A stretch of DNA of 64,000 bases, from the NCBI GenBank assembly GCA_963817015.1, contig CAWFMV010000019.1, positions 62,001 through 126,000 on the forward strand, given 5' to 3'. Under the pieces are notes generated by a model. The model worked only from the letters and a program-made list of their open reading frames with translations. It was not told where the DNA came from and searched no databases. This DNA comes from VAZQ01 sp963817015 (lineage in GTDB: Bacteria > Pseudomonadota > Alphaproteobacteria > Rhizobiales > Xanthobacteraceae). Shown one piece after another: positions 31,073 through 39,964 of this stretch. Both the position numbers and the translations under genes were made by a program. Numbering within the stretch: the first letter of the stretch is position 1; the number at the start of each line of letters is the position of its first letter.

Positions 31073-31597
31073 ATGTCCAAGCAGCCCACCATTGTGTGCC
31101 TTGATGCTGCTTATGGCGACACGGCGGCAGCTGTTGCTGGCGCACTGGCTCAGAGCTGGGACGCCGACAGTGCGAGCCAGATGCTGGTTCGCCGTTTTGA
31201 CGGTTCACCGGCGAGCTACGAGCCCGGAGCCTTCTATCGGCGTGAGCTGCCGTTGTTGCTGCCTGTCATTGCCGAGCTCGCAACATCGATCGACGTGATC
31301 GTCATCGACGGCTATGTGTGGCTCGAGGACGATCGGCCCGGTCTGGGCGGGCATCTGTTCGCGAGCTTAGGCTGCCGCATCCCCGTCATTGGCGTTGCGA
31401 AGACGCGATATCGAAACGACATCTGCTCGATCCCCGTGCTGCGCGGCACAAGCACCCAACCGCTGTTCGTGACGTCTGCGGGCATCCAGGCGACCGAAGC
31501 CGCACACTGTATCCGCCGCATGCATGGTGACCATCGTATTCCGACGATCCTCGCCCTTGTCGACAGGGCTGCGCGCGATGGACTGAATAAAACGTGA
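31073..31597 (+). CDS. Short endonuclease V-family protein
   Basis: 174 residues, intact; classical endonuclease V is about 220-230. The metal-binding acids of the family are kept: Asp in VCLDAAYG, Glu in GAFYRREL and Asp in VIDGYVW, and the Lys of IGVAKTRY is present. The lesion wedge (Pro-Tyr-Ile-Pro) is reduced to YEPG, and the usual His-Pro-Arg block after the third acid is replaced by DDRPGLGGHLFASLG. Family role: nicking DNA or RNA 3' of deaminated purines. The stop overlaps a possible GTG start of the GNAT gene. The shortened body could signal a different nucleic-acid substrate. Confidence 0.8.
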   Translation: MSKQPTIVCLDAAYGDTAAAVAGALAQSWDADSASQMLVRRFDGSPASYEPGAFYRRELPLLLPVIAELATSIDVIVIDGYVWLEDDRPGLGGHLFASLGCRIPVIGVAKTRYRNDICSIPVLRGTSTQPLFVTSAGIQATEAAHCIRRMHGDHRIPTILALVDRAARDGLNKT

Positions 31598-31644
31598 GTG
31601 ATCTGATGCGGCCATCATGTCCTCGGAGCGGGAGTTCGACGGTC

Positions 31645-32145
31645 ATGGAGATCCGGCGAATACGGGCGGATGAAGGCCTGCGGCTGAGAGACATTCGGCT
31701 ACAGGCGCTCGCCGACTCGCCGATGGCCTTCGGGTCGACGTTGGCGCGGGAGGAAGCGTATCCGGAAGCGGTCTGGTATGAGAGGGCGGAGAACGGCGCT
31801 GCCGGTGACAAGTCGGTGACGTTCGTTGCCGAGGATGGTCATCGTTTGGTGGCCATGGCGACGGGCCTTGCCCCGGATCGAGATCAACATGCGGCAAGCC
31901 CGATGATGGTTGGCGTGTTTGTCGATGGCACGGTGCGTCGACAAGGCATCGGATGCCAGCTGATCGACAAGGTCGTCGACTGGGCGAGGGCGCGCGGATG
32001 GGCCTATCTTCTGGTGTGGATCACATCCGGCAATGCGCCGGCGTTGGCGCTCTATCGTGGCCACGGATTTCGGGCAACCGGTGTGACGAGGCCGAGCGCG
32101 CACACGCCTGATCTCATGGAATGCGAGCTGGCGCTGGATCTATGA
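31645..32145 (+). CDS. GNAT-family N-acetyltransferase
   Basis: 166 residues from ATG 31645; an in-frame GTG at 31594 overlaps the preceding stop (GTGA), but the conserved domain begins at MEIRRIRADEG. Acetyl-CoA-binding motif A is VRRQGIGCQLIDKVVDWA and motif B is SGNAPALALYRGHGF. The substrate cannot be told; the RimI/small-molecule branch is likely. A purine-rich stretch precedes 31645. Probably co-transcribed with the endonuclease-V-like gene. Confidence 0.87.
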   Translation: MEIRRIRADEGLRLRDIRLQALADSPMAFGSTLAREEAYPEAVWYERAENGAAGDKSVTFVAEDGHRLVAMATGLAPDRDQHAASPMMVGVFVDGTVRRQGIGCQLIDKVVDWARARGWAYLLVWITSGNAPALALYRGHGFRATGVTRPSAHTPDLMECELALDL

Positions 32146-32372
32146 CCTGCGCCCGTCAGGTACTCCAGGGTTAAGAAATCATCATCGCTCAGAGGGACAT
32201 TAGTCCACGAGCACGTGGGGATGATCACCCGTTCGGACGACGCTTCAATTCTTAAGACATTGTTTGCCAAGCTTGCTGGTCACGGGTGATGGGGCTGGGT
32301 TCGCAGCATCCGATTCATCATATCTAAGAGCAGCCTGGTGCACTGCTTGGGCACATTTGGAGATCCGCCAGG

Positions 32373-33632
32373 ATGGCCAGGGACCAAGACCACGATCCGC
32401 TGTACGGCTTGATTGCCTCGATGAGCCAGGCTGCGCCGCAGGACGGCATGGTCAAGCGCTCTCTGCAGGCCATCCGGACCCACCTCGACATGGAGGTGGC
32501 CTACGTCTCGGAGTTCGTCGGCGACCAGATCGTGTTCCGTGAGGTCGACGCGCCCGGGCTCGAGGCGATGGTCAAGCCCGGCGATTCGCGCTCGCTCGAC
32601 GAGGTCTATTGCCGGCATATTCTCGAAGGCCGGTTGCCCGAGCTCATTCCGGATACATCGACCGAGCCGGTCGCGATGGCGATGCCGATCACACGCGCGG
32701 TTCCGATCGGCAAGCATATGAGCGTCCCGATCCGGATGCAGGATGGCAGCGTCTACGGCATGTTCTGCTGCCTCGGCTTCAAGCCCGATCATTCACTGCA
32801 TGAGCGCGATATGCAGATGATGAGGGTGTTCGCCGAGCTCGCGGCGTTCGAGATCGGCCGCGAGATCGAAATCGCCAAGCTGGGAAAGGAAAAGGAAGAC
32901 CGTATCAGGACGGTGATCGAGAAGAACCAGATCGCGATGGTGTATCAGCCGATCTGGGATCTGAACGAGCAGCGCCCGGTCGGCTTCGAATGTCTGGCGC
33001 GCTTCACCGGCGGACCGTCACGCTCACCCGACAAGTGGTTCATGGAAGCGGCCGAGATCGGCCTTGGCACGCTCCTGGAGCTGGCCGCGATCAGGATCGC
33101 GCAATCTTCGCTCTCGGCGTTTCCGGATCATGTCTATCTGGCGGTGAACGCATCCCCCAAGACCATCCTGAGCGGCGAGTTTGCCAACACGCTGGTCGGA
33201 ATGCCGGCCGAGCGCATTGTGCTGGAGATCACCGAGCACGCGCATGTCGACGACTACGAGGGCCTGTCACGCGCGCTCGAGCCGCTGCGCAGCCGCGGCG
33301 TTCGGCTCGCGGTCGACGATGCCGGCGCCGGCTTCTCCAGCCTGCAACATATCCTTCAGTTGCGGCCCGACGTCATCAAGCTCGACATGGCGCTGACGCG
33401 GCATATCCATCTTGATCCGGCGCGCCGGGCGCTCGCGTCCGCGCTGGTGGCGTTCGCGCGCAACACCAACAGCCTCATCGTGGCGGAAGGCGTCGAGACC
33501 GCGCCAGAGCTCGAGGCGCTGCGCGCAATCGGGATCGAAAAGGCGCAAGGCTATTTCCTGGGCCGCCCGATGCCGTTCGATGACGCCACCAAGCTCATCG
33601 CGCCAGTGAGGATCGCCGACCGCGTCGCCTGA
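32373..33632 (+). CDS. GAF-EAL cyclic-di-GMP phosphodiesterase
   Basis: 419 residues, intact. GAF domain at about 20-165 (VAYVSEFVGDQIVFREVD, GKHMSVPIRMQDG), EAL domain at about 180-415. The catalytic set is present: ECL (variant of EAL), LAVNASPKT, LEITEH, VDDAGAGFSS, IKLDM and AEGVET, so hydrolysis of c-di-GMP to pGpG is expected. No GGDEF domain. The GAF domain may bind a small ligand or sense redox. It stands alone, with AGATCCGCCAGG upstream of the start. Confidence 0.92.
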   Translation: MARDQDHDPLYGLIASMSQAAPQDGMVKRSLQAIRTHLDMEVAYVSEFVGDQIVFREVDAPGLEAMVKPGDSRSLDEVYCRHILEGRLPELIPDTSTEPVAMAMPITRAVPIGKHMSVPIRMQDGSVYGMFCCLGFKPDHSLHERDMQMMRVFAELAAFEIGREIEIAKLGKEKEDRIRTVIEKNQIAMVYQPIWDLNEQRPVGFECLARFTGGPSRSPDKWFMEAAEIGLGTLLELAAIRIAQSSLSAFPDHVYLAVNASPKTILSGEFANTLVGMPAERIVLEITEHAHVDDYEGLSRALEPLRSRGVRLAVDDAGAGFSSLQHILQLRPDVIKLDMALTRHIHLDPARRALASALVAFARNTNSLIVAEGVETAPELEALRAIGIEKAQGYFLGRPMPFDDATKLIAPVRIADRVA

Positions 33633-33763
33633 GGGCGGCTGGGAAAGCGAGCGGTTGAGATGTTGGTCTCATGCTCGCTACGGTTAGCCGGTTAATTGGC
33701 TAGGTCAGTTCGGCCTCAAAGCAGGGGAAAACCGACCCTCGCTGTCCTATCCCTGGCAATTCA

Positions 33764-33817
33764 CGTCAATTTGACGGTGATCGCACAGATTTGTGCAATG
33801 CAATATTAAATATTGCA
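33764..33817. promoter_or_regulatory. Three consecutive palindromes upstream of a small secreted-protein gene
   Basis: CGTCAA-T-TTGACG (33764-33776), GCACA-N4-TGTGC (33783-33796) and TGCAATATT-A-AATATTGCA (33799-33817) stand in a row in an A/T-rich patch. A GATAAT-like box follows at about 33822. The set lies 80 bases before the start of the next gene and looks like a multi-input promoter region, though a terminator role for the EAL gene is possible. Confidence 0.45.
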
Positions 33818-33896
33818 ATGCGATAATAGCCCTGTCATACGGGGCTGATCAAAGGGTTCAAACTGATTTGCGCAAGGGAGGGCGCGATCTCAAACA

Positions 33897-34121
33897 ATGG
33901 GAATTCGAGCGATGAAGGCGATTACTATCCTTGGCGTGGTCGGTCTGGTCGGTGTCGTCGCGCTGGGCGCGGCGGCGCAGGGTACCAGCGGGCCGGAGCA
34001 GGCGGCGAAAGAAGTCGAGTGCAACGCGCAGGCCGACGCGCAGGATTTCGGCATTCACGAGTACCAGCGGCACCGCTTTGTGATCCGGTGCGTTGCGGGT
34101 TTGCCGCAACTCGGTTCGTAA
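33897..34121 (+). CDS. Small secreted/periplasmic protein
   Basis: 74 residues. A signal peptide (MKAITILGVVGLVGVVALGA, cleaving after AAA or AQG) is followed by a short polar mature part with two Cys (VECNAQ and FVIRCVAG) that could form a disulfide. ATG 33912 (MKAIT) is an equally good start. A strong hairpin follows at 34157. No family recognised. Confidence 0.6.
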   Translation: MGIRAMKAITILGVVGLVGVVALGAAAQGTSGPEQAAKEVECNAQADAQDFGIHEYQRHRFVIRCVAGLPQLGS

Positions 34122-34156
34122 CCCAATCCTTGAGTTGAGCCTCCTGACTTGTCGGC

Positions 34157-34179
34157 CCTGCTCGGTCTCCGAGCAGGGT
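34157..34179 (+). terminator. Strong hairpin, probable terminator
   Basis: Perfect 10-bp stem CCCTGCTCGG/CCGAGCAGGG with a TCT loop, 35 bases after the small secreted-protein gene; only a weak T-run follows (TTGCGTG). Confidence 0.6.
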
Positions 34180-34305
34180 TGCGTGATTGCGTGTGCTGAC
34201 TTCCCGCGCTGACTTCCGCGCGTTTGGGGTGGGTGTTAGCTTTCCTCCCGATCCAGCCGTTCAGCCATGTCGGCACGGCTTGAAAAGCATCAGGGGAGGA
34301 CGACC

Positions 34306-35253
34306 ATGAGACGCGCGTGGCTGTTGTTGGCAGGGCTGGCGGTTGCACCGCTCTCGGTGCTCGCCCAGACCATGGATTTCGGCAAGGTCGAGATCCTCAC
34401 CGAGCAACTCGGTCCGAACGTCTACATGCTGTCGGGCTCGAGCGGGCTTGATCCGTCGCACGAGGACGGGGCCGGTGGTCGCATCGGCGTGCTCGCCGGG
34501 CCCGATGGCGTGCTGATGATCGATTCGCAATATCTGCAGCTCGCCGACAAGGTGCTGGCTGCGGTGCGTCGCATCGACAGCGGGCCCATTCGCTATCTCG
34601 TCAACACCCACATTCATCGCGACCACACCGCCGGCAATGCGTTCTTCGCCAAGCAGGGCGCCGTGATCTTTGCGCGCGAGGAGCTGCGCGAGAGCATGGT
34701 GAAGCTCTCGCAGGCGCCGAATGCGAGCAGCAATCCGGTCGCCAATCCGGCGGGCTTTCCGGTCATCACCTACGGAATGGGCGACCCGGTGAAGATCCGC
34801 ATGAACAACGAGGTCGTGCAGTTCATTCCGATCCGGGCGGCGCATACGAGCGGCGACACGAACATCAAGTTCGAGAAAGCGAACGTGCTGTTCATCGGCG
34901 ACTTCTATCGCAACTACGGCTACCCCTTCATCGACATCAACAACGGCGGCTCGCTCAAGGGCATGCTGGAAGGGCTCGACGCCACCATGAAGTCGGCCGA
35001 TGCCAACACCAGGATCATTCCCGGCCACGGCACGATCATCAAGCGCGACGACATCATTCCGTATCGCGACATGGTCGTCGCGGTCACCGACAAGGTGGGT
35101 GGGATGATCGCGCAGGGGAAGTCGCTGGAGGAAGTGCTGGCCGCCAAGGTGACGGCGCCCTACGACGCCAAGACGGCAGGCGGAACGGATTCGAGCGCGG
35201 TGCGATTCGTGACGGCAGTGTACCAGGAGCTCAAGAGCGGCCGCGGGCGATAG
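34306..35253 (+). CDS. Secreted metallo-beta-lactamase-fold hydrolase, B3-like
   Basis: 315 residues, intact. Signal peptide RRAWLLLAGLAVAPLSVLAQ. The zinc motif is complete: NTHIHRDHTAGN (HxHxDH), a later His in IRAAHTSGDTN, Asp in FIGDFYRNYG and His in IIPGHGTII. The lineage resembles periplasmic quinoprotein-associated or B3-like MBL hydrolases. AGGGGAGGA precedes ATG 34306. Substrate unknown; beta-lactam hydrolysis is not implied by the motif alone. Confidence 0.88.
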   Translation: MRRAWLLLAGLAVAPLSVLAQTMDFGKVEILTEQLGPNVYMLSGSSGLDPSHEDGAGGRIGVLAGPDGVLMIDSQYLQLADKVLAAVRRIDSGPIRYLVNTHIHRDHTAGNAFFAKQGAVIFAREELRESMVKLSQAPNASSNPVANPAGFPVITYGMGDPVKIRMNNEVVQFIPIRAAHTSGDTNIKFEKANVLFIGDFYRNYGYPFIDINNGGSLKGMLEGLDATMKSADANTRIIPGHGTIIKRDDIIPYRDMVVAVTDKVGGMIAQGKSLEEVLAAKVTAPYDAKTAGGTDSSAVRFVTAVYQELKSGRGR

Positions 35254-35280
35254 TAGCCAGCGCGCAGGTCTCTCGATTGG

Positions 35281-35400
35281 TCATGCCCGGCCTCGTGCCG
35301 GGCATCCACGTCTTGATTGCTTTGCGCATCAAGCAAGACGTGGATGGCCGGGACAAAGCGCGTTTACGCGCGTCTTCGACGCGCTATGCCCGGCCATGAC
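35281..35400. repeat. Dispersed palindromic element (GCCCGGC family)
   Basis: ATGCCCGGC...GCCGGGCAT at 35283-35304 forms one stem, ATCCACGTCTTG/CAAGACGTGGAT (35305-35345) a second, and a third GCCCGG unit closes at 35387-35394. It lies between convergent genes (MBL plus strand, alpha/beta hydrolase minus strand), so it may terminate both. Confidence 0.75.
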
Positions 35401-35461
35401 GTGGAGAGCGCGTCAATTCCAATACGAGCGCTATGAGACCTCTTTCGACTAGTTGGCAGCG

Positions 35462-36487
35462 TCAGCCCCGCTTGGCGCTCCCGGCAGGCTGCGCCGCGAT
35501 CAACTCGAGCAGCGCCTCCGCGAATGCAGCGGGCGCTTCCTGCGGCACGTCATGTCCGATCAGCGGAATGGTCCGATGCTGAACCGGGCCAGTGAAGAAG
35601 CGCGCCTGGCTTGCGGGCGGACTGGGTGACGCCACGCCATCGCCGCCTCCTGACAACACAATTGCCGGTGCTGCAATCGGAGGCAGCTTTGCGAGCCGCT
35701 GCTCGATCGCCTCCAGGTCTGGTGTGCCGGCCGCATAGCCAAAGCGATGGCGATACGAATGAATGACGACGTCGACGAAATCCGGATTGTCGAATGACGC
35801 GGCCGTGCGCTGGTAAGTCGCGTCATCGAACGTCCAGTTCGGAGACCACAGCCGCCACAGTAGTTTGCAGAGCTCGTGCCGATTGGCGGCGAGGCCGGCA
35901 CGGCCGCGCTCGGTGTGGAAATAGAATTGGTACCACGCGCGATGTTCCTGTTGCGGCGGTCGTGGCATAGCGGCTGCCGCAATGTTCTGGATGGAATAGC
36001 CATTCGCCAGCACGACGCCACGCACGCGCTCCGGCCATAGCGCGGCCACCACGCAGACGCCGCGCCCGCCCCAATCAAAGCCCGCAAGCGTTGCGCTCGG
36101 AAGTTTGAGGGCATCCATCAAATCAATGAGATCGCGGCCCATCGCGGCCTGCTGGCCTGATCGCGGTGTATCCGCCGACAGAAATCTCGTCGGTCCAAAT
36201 CCACGCAGATAGGGAACAATGGTCCGACAGCCTGCCGCGACGAGGCGAGGCACGACCTCGTCGAAGGCGCGCGGGTCATACGGAAAACCATGCGCCAGAA
36301 TGACAGGCGTGCCGGCTTCCGGCCCGCCGTCCTCGTAGGCGATCTCCAGGGTCTTGCTGCGGACCAGCTTGAAAGCAGGCGCAGCAGCTTGCTGTGTTGA
36401 TTGTTGCGCGTTCGACATGAGCGGCCATCCTGCGGCGCTGCCAAGTCCTGCGCTGCCAAGCCCCGCGATGAAGTCTCGCCGTCGCAT
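35462..36487 (-). CDS. Tat-exported alpha/beta hydrolase (epoxide hydrolase/haloalkane dehalogenase-like)
   Basis: 341 residues, intact. The twin-arginine leader MRRRDFIAGLGSAGLG predicts export of the folded enzyme. HGFPYDPRAFDEVVP is the oxyanion region; the nucleophile elbow is AGFDWGGRG, an Asp, which marks the epoxide hydrolase/haloalkane dehalogenase branch rather than a Ser esterase; the base is in IPLIGHDVPQEAP. Cap domain at about 150-240. Substrate not predictable. It lies 128 bases downstream of the beta-propeller gene on the same strand. Confidence 0.87.
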   Translation of the reverse strand: MRRRDFIAGLGSAGLGSAAGWPLMSNAQQSTQQAAAPAFKLVRSKTLEIAYEDGGPEAGTPVILAHGFPYDPRAFDEVVPRLVAAGCRTIVPYLRGFGPTRFLSADTPRSGQQAAMGRDLIDLMDALKLPSATLAGFDWGGRGVCVVAALWPERVRGVVLANGYSIQNIAAAAMPRPPQQEHRAWYQFYFHTERGRAGLAANRHELCKLLWRLWSPNWTFDDATYQRTAASFDNPDFVDVVIHSYRHRFGYAAGTPDLEAIEQRLAKLPPIAAPAIVLSGGGDGVASPSPPASQARFFTGPVQHRTIPLIGHDVPQEAPAAFAEALLELIAAQPAGSAKRG

Positions 36488-36615
36488 GAGCGATCCCCGC
36501 TACGTGAGCTTATCGCGTTCCTAGCGGCATGGAAACCGGATGGACGTGTGATTGTCGTGGCGCATTGCGTTGCGCAAATGAGAACAGGACGTTTGACCAA
36601 TCAAACCGGAAGGCG

Positions 36616-37275
36616 TTATCCCGCGGAGCCTCGCGTCGAGTCTCCCTTGGGCCGACGGATGGCTCTCACCTTCCCGCTGTTTCCACCTCCGCAGAAGAAC
36701 CGATCGTCACCATCGGACTCGAGCCCTGACAAGCCTACTCCGGGCGGCATCTCGAGCCGCTCCAGGACCTCTCCGGTTCGAGGATCGATCCGGCGCACAT
36801 CGCTCTCGTCACCTTCCCAGGTGCCGTGCCAGAGCTCGCCGTCGACCCAGCTGACTCCGGTGACGAAGCGGTTGGACTCGATGGTGCGAAGAATCGCCCC
36901 TGTTTGGGGATCGATCTGATGGATCTTCCGCTCCCGATACTGCCCCACCCAGAGCGTCCCTTCGGCCCACGCGAGCCCCGAGTCACCGCCGCCGCCGGGC
37001 GCCGGGATCGTGGCGAGCACACGGCCGGTCTTCGGATCGATTTTCTGGATGCGATCCTCGGCGAGCTGAAACAGATATTGGCCGTCGAAGGCGGTTCCTG
37101 CATGCCCGGCGACATCGATCGTGCGCACCATCTTCCCGTTCGCAGGATCGAAGGCGTTCAGCCGGTCTCCGGACGCGAACCAGACGTGCTGACCGTCGAA
37201 CGTCACTCCGCCCACGTTGTCGACACCCGGAAAGGGTCCATACTCACGGATGATTTCGGCCGCTGATGCTTTCAT
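36616..37275 (-). CDS. Beta-propeller protein, glutamine-cyclotransferase/Vgb-like
   Basis: 219 residues, intact, with at least four repeating blades of the type VWFASGDRLNAFDPANGKMV, YLFQLAEDRIQKIDPKTGRV, LWVGQYRERKIHQIDPQTGA and LWHGTWEGDESDVRRIDPRTG. No signal peptide. Blade sequence recalls glutaminyl cyclase and streptogramin lyase families, but their catalytic residues cannot be confirmed here. It starts 10 bases after the HTH regulator stop, so the two form an operon. Confidence 0.78.
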   Translation of the reverse strand: MKASAAEIIREYGPFPGVDNVGGVTFDGQHVWFASGDRLNAFDPANGKMVRTIDVAGHAGTAFDGQYLFQLAEDRIQKIDPKTGRVLATIPAPGGGGDSGLAWAEGTLWVGQYRERKIHQIDPQTGAILRTIESNRFVTGVSWVDGELWHGTWEGDESDVRRIDPRTGEVLERLEMPPGVGLSGLESDGDDRFFCGGGNSGKVRAIRRPKGDSTRGSAG

Positions 37276-37284
37276 TCTTCTATC

Positions 37285-38507
37285 CTAGACGCTCGGCAGG
37301 GGGCCGGGGAGTAACAAGATTGTCGGGAAACCCGGCACGGTCGGGGTCATCCAACGGCGCGCCGGTCCGCGACCGAACGAGTGAACCTTGCCGGCTGCCG
37401 CGAGCGAATCAAGCGCCCGCTGCACGGTGCGCGGGCTCGCTCCCAGCGCGATCGCGAGCGCCGAGCTCGACCACGACTCGCCGTCGGCGAGGAAAGCGAG
37501 CACCGCCGCATGCTGCTCTTCAACCGGCGGCGCCAGCACGACCACCTCGCGCGCGCGGCGCGGCGTCAGTGCAAAACCGTGCTTCGTCGCGCTCACGTCT
37601 GCCAGCGTCCGGAGCTCCATGCGAAGCCGCCCGATTTCGACTCGCAACCGTGCCCGGTGCAATTCATCGGCGTGCTTCGCCCGGAAGGCACGTGCCAGGA
37701 GGGTGCTTCGCGGCACATCTCCGGGCCAGGCTTCAGCCAGCGCGCGTGCAAGCACGAACAAGACCGGGCGCGTCGCGAGCGAAATGACCTTGCCTGCGTG
37801 TCGCACGACATGGCGGCATGCATCCACGACGAGAGTTCTCTGAAGCCAGGAGCGTTTCGACCTCGTCCAGCAGGAGCGGGCGTTCCTCGCCACGTTCGAT
37901 CAAGCGCGCCGCAGTTGTGCCCATCACAAGAGACGCGCTTTCCACCTCCGCCGTCAACGCGGCGATGTTCGCCTCGCGCGCGGCCTGCCCGGCTCGAGTG
38001 AATGCAGTGCGCGCCGCCTTCGTTCGGAGGCGCCGAACCGCTACTCCCGCAGCCACCAGCTCATGGGCGGCCCTTAACGCGGGTGACAGCGGCGTGGGGT
38101 CGAATTCGGCGAGCGTGCGCTCGGCCTCGTCAAGGCGACCGATCAGCAGCAGGCGCCGGAGCTCGAGAGTCCGCGCATGCGCCGCATTGACGCGATCGCC
38201 GTGCGCCTCGAGCGTCGCCCGCGCTGCCTCCAGCGCCTTGGCGGGCCAGGTGAGGTCGCGCGAGACGAGAGCGATCTCGGCCTCGGCAACAACACACCTC
38301 GCGCGAGCCAATGCCTCTTTCGGGCCGAACGCGCGTGCCGCACTTCGCAGGAGAGCCTTTGCCCGAACGAGATCGCCCAGCTGCGCCATCGCGATGCCTC
38401 GCAGCGCGAGCGCAGGCGCGTCGTCGCGCAGGGCGACCCGGTTCAGCGCGCCCAGGGGATCACCCCTGGCGAGCGCGCGTGCCGCCGCTGTTATCAGCGA
38501 GTCCATC
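37285..38507 (-). CDS. Transcriptional regulator with TPR-like N-terminus and C-terminal helix-turn-helix
   Basis: About 407 residues with one frameshift near 37840. The N-terminal 230 residues are all-helical repeats of TPR style (RGIAMAQLGDLVRAKALLRS, HARTLELRRLLLIGRLDEAE). The C-terminal half has an HTH (SSSALAIALGASPRTVQRAL, then LAAAGKVHSFGRGPARRW). Some related proteins precede small thioredoxin-like DUF899 genes. It is divergent from the 92-residue membrane protein and the DUF899 gene, which are its likely targets together with the downstream propeller. ATG 38507 preferred; GTG 38521 possible. Confidence 0.78.
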
Positions 38508-38593
38508 TGAAATCCCGCCACACTTGTAACTCCCGCCGCTCGATAGCTGTTCCTAATCTATCTCACGACACCCGACGGAAGGAGCGAAACGCC

Positions 38594-38872
38594 ATGCCCA
38601 CACACACGATTGGAACACGTGAAGCGTGGCCTGCACCTGCCGGCTTCGGCGTAGCCGATTGGGTATGCCTCGCGGCGGCACCGACCTTTGCCATCATGGC
38701 ACTCATTACGGGCGTTCGTGGTGGTGCATCCCATGATCTGCTCTGCGCGGCCGTGCAAGATACGTCACCGCTGAGTGGAATGGTCTGGATGTACCTGCTG
38801 ATGAGCGCCTTCCACTCGGCACCTTGGCTGAAGCTGATCGCCAACAGGCGAAGCGGCGCCCACCGATCCTGA
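38594..38872 (+). CDS. Small two-span membrane protein
   Basis: 92 residues. Two hydrophobic segments (WVCLAAAPTFAIMALITGV and GMVWMYLLMSAFHSAPWLKL) separated by a loop containing one Cys. A strong GGAAGGAG precedes ATG 38594. It is divergent from the TPR-HTH regulator and 25 bases upstream of the DUF899 gene, so the three are probably co-regulated. No named family. Confidence 0.7.
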   Translation: MPTHTIGTREAWPAPAGFGVADWVCLAAAPTFAIMALITGVRGGASHDLLCAAVQDTSPLSGMVWMYLLMSAFHSAPWLKLIANRRSGAHRS

Positions 38873-38897
38873 GGACACCAACGAGGAGCAATGGACG

Positions 38898-39647
38898 ATG
38901 ACCAAGCATATGACTGGGACACGCGACCAATGGCTGAAAGCGCGGCTCGAGCTGCTCGAGGTGGAGAAGGAGCTCACGCGGCGCGGCGATGAGCTGGCGC
39001 AGCGGCGGCAGGAGCTGCCGTGGGTTCGGATCGGCAAAGAGTATTGCTTCGAGACCGATGACGGGAGCGCGACGCTCAAGGACCTTTTCAAAGGGCGATC
39101 GCAGCTGCTCATCTACCACTTCATGTTCGGGCCCGACTACGCGGCTGGCTGTCCGTCCTGCTCCATGATCGCGGATGGCTTCAACGGGTTCTTTGTTCAC
39201 CTAGCCAATCACGACGTGATGCTCTGGGCGGTGTCGCGGGCGCCGCTTGCGAAGTTGCAGGCGTACAAGCGACGATTGGGCTGGACTTTTCCCTGGGCTT
39301 CGTCGGCCGGTAGCGACTTCAACGCCGACTTCAACGTTTGGTTCACCGAGGAGCAGCAGCGCAAAGGCGCGATCGAATACAACTATCGGCGCGAGCCGGC
39401 GTTCGAGTCCCGCCCGGGCCAGGCATGTGGCGGCGCGTCCAAGTTCGCGGCCATGTGCGGAACCGACGCAGCCACCTACATTCGCGATAGGCCGGGCATG
39501 AGCGCATTCGTGCTCGAGGACGGCGTCGTCCACCACACCTATTCCACCTTTGCGCGCGGGGTGGACGGCATCTGGGGCGTGTACCCTTGGCTCGACCGTG
39601 CTCCCAAAGGGCGCAACGAGTTCGGGCATCTGGTGGCGTCGCCGTGA
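38898..39647 (+). CDS. DUF899 family thioredoxin-fold protein
   Basis: 249 residues, intact. LLEVEKELTRRGDELAQRRQ, then LPWVRIGKEYCFE and LIYHFMFGPDYAAGCPSCSM are diagnostic of DUF899, a thioredoxin-like family with a CxxC-type pair (GCPSC). The C-terminal SAFVLEDGVVHHTYSTFARG and GVYPWLDRAPKGRNE complete the family. Function is experimentally undefined; a thiol redox or detoxification role is inferred from the fold. GAGGAG lies upstream of the start. Confidence 0.9.
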   Translation: MTKHMTGTRDQWLKARLELLEVEKELTRRGDELAQRRQELPWVRIGKEYCFETDDGSATLKDLFKGRSQLLIYHFMFGPDYAAGCPSCSMIADGFNGFFVHLANHDVMLWAVSRAPLAKLQAYKRRLGWTFPWASSAGSDFNADFNVWFTEEQQRKGAIEYNYRREPAFESRPGQACGGASKFAAMCGTDAATYIRDRPGMSAFVLEDGVVHHTYSTFARGVDGIWGVYPWLDRAPKGRNEFGHLVASP

Positions 39648-39790
39648 TGAGTACGACAAGCCGTGAGCCAAGTGGTGGGCGCGGCGCGATGCCGGCGGAT
39701 GCAGAGCCGGGCGCACTCAACTCGGGGCGATAAGTATCAAATTACCGTCTGGCTTCGACGGCTCACCAGCGAGCAGCCCCTAAGATTTGC

Positions 39791-39886
39791 CTAGTGGATA
39801 CCGAGTATCTGTAAGACCGCAGGGCCTAAAAGGACTGCCATGGCGGCTAGAAACACCACGTTGAGTATGAGAACTGGATAGAACAT
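39791..39886 (-). CDS. 31-residue single-span membrane microprotein
   Basis: ATG 39886 is preceded by GGAAGG at 8 bases and encodes one hydrophobic helix (begins MFYPVLILNVVFLAAMAV, ends LQILGIH). No other start or stop is needed and the codon use is ordinary. Tiny membrane proteins of this form usually bind and modulate a larger membrane complex. It stands in an otherwise gene-poor 900-base stretch. Confidence 0.6.
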   Translation of the reverse strand: MFYPVLILNVVFLAAMAVLLGPAVLQILGIH

Positions 39887-39964
39887 TGGGGCACCTTCCA
39901 ATTCTGACACCCCCGAACATCCCCTCAGTTTGCACCTTCCGATGAAGCATCTGGACATGACAGT

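Noticed and set aside
37381..38001. Plus-strand open frame over the TPR-HTH gene
   Set aside because: Low complexity; the minus-strand gene explains the sequence.
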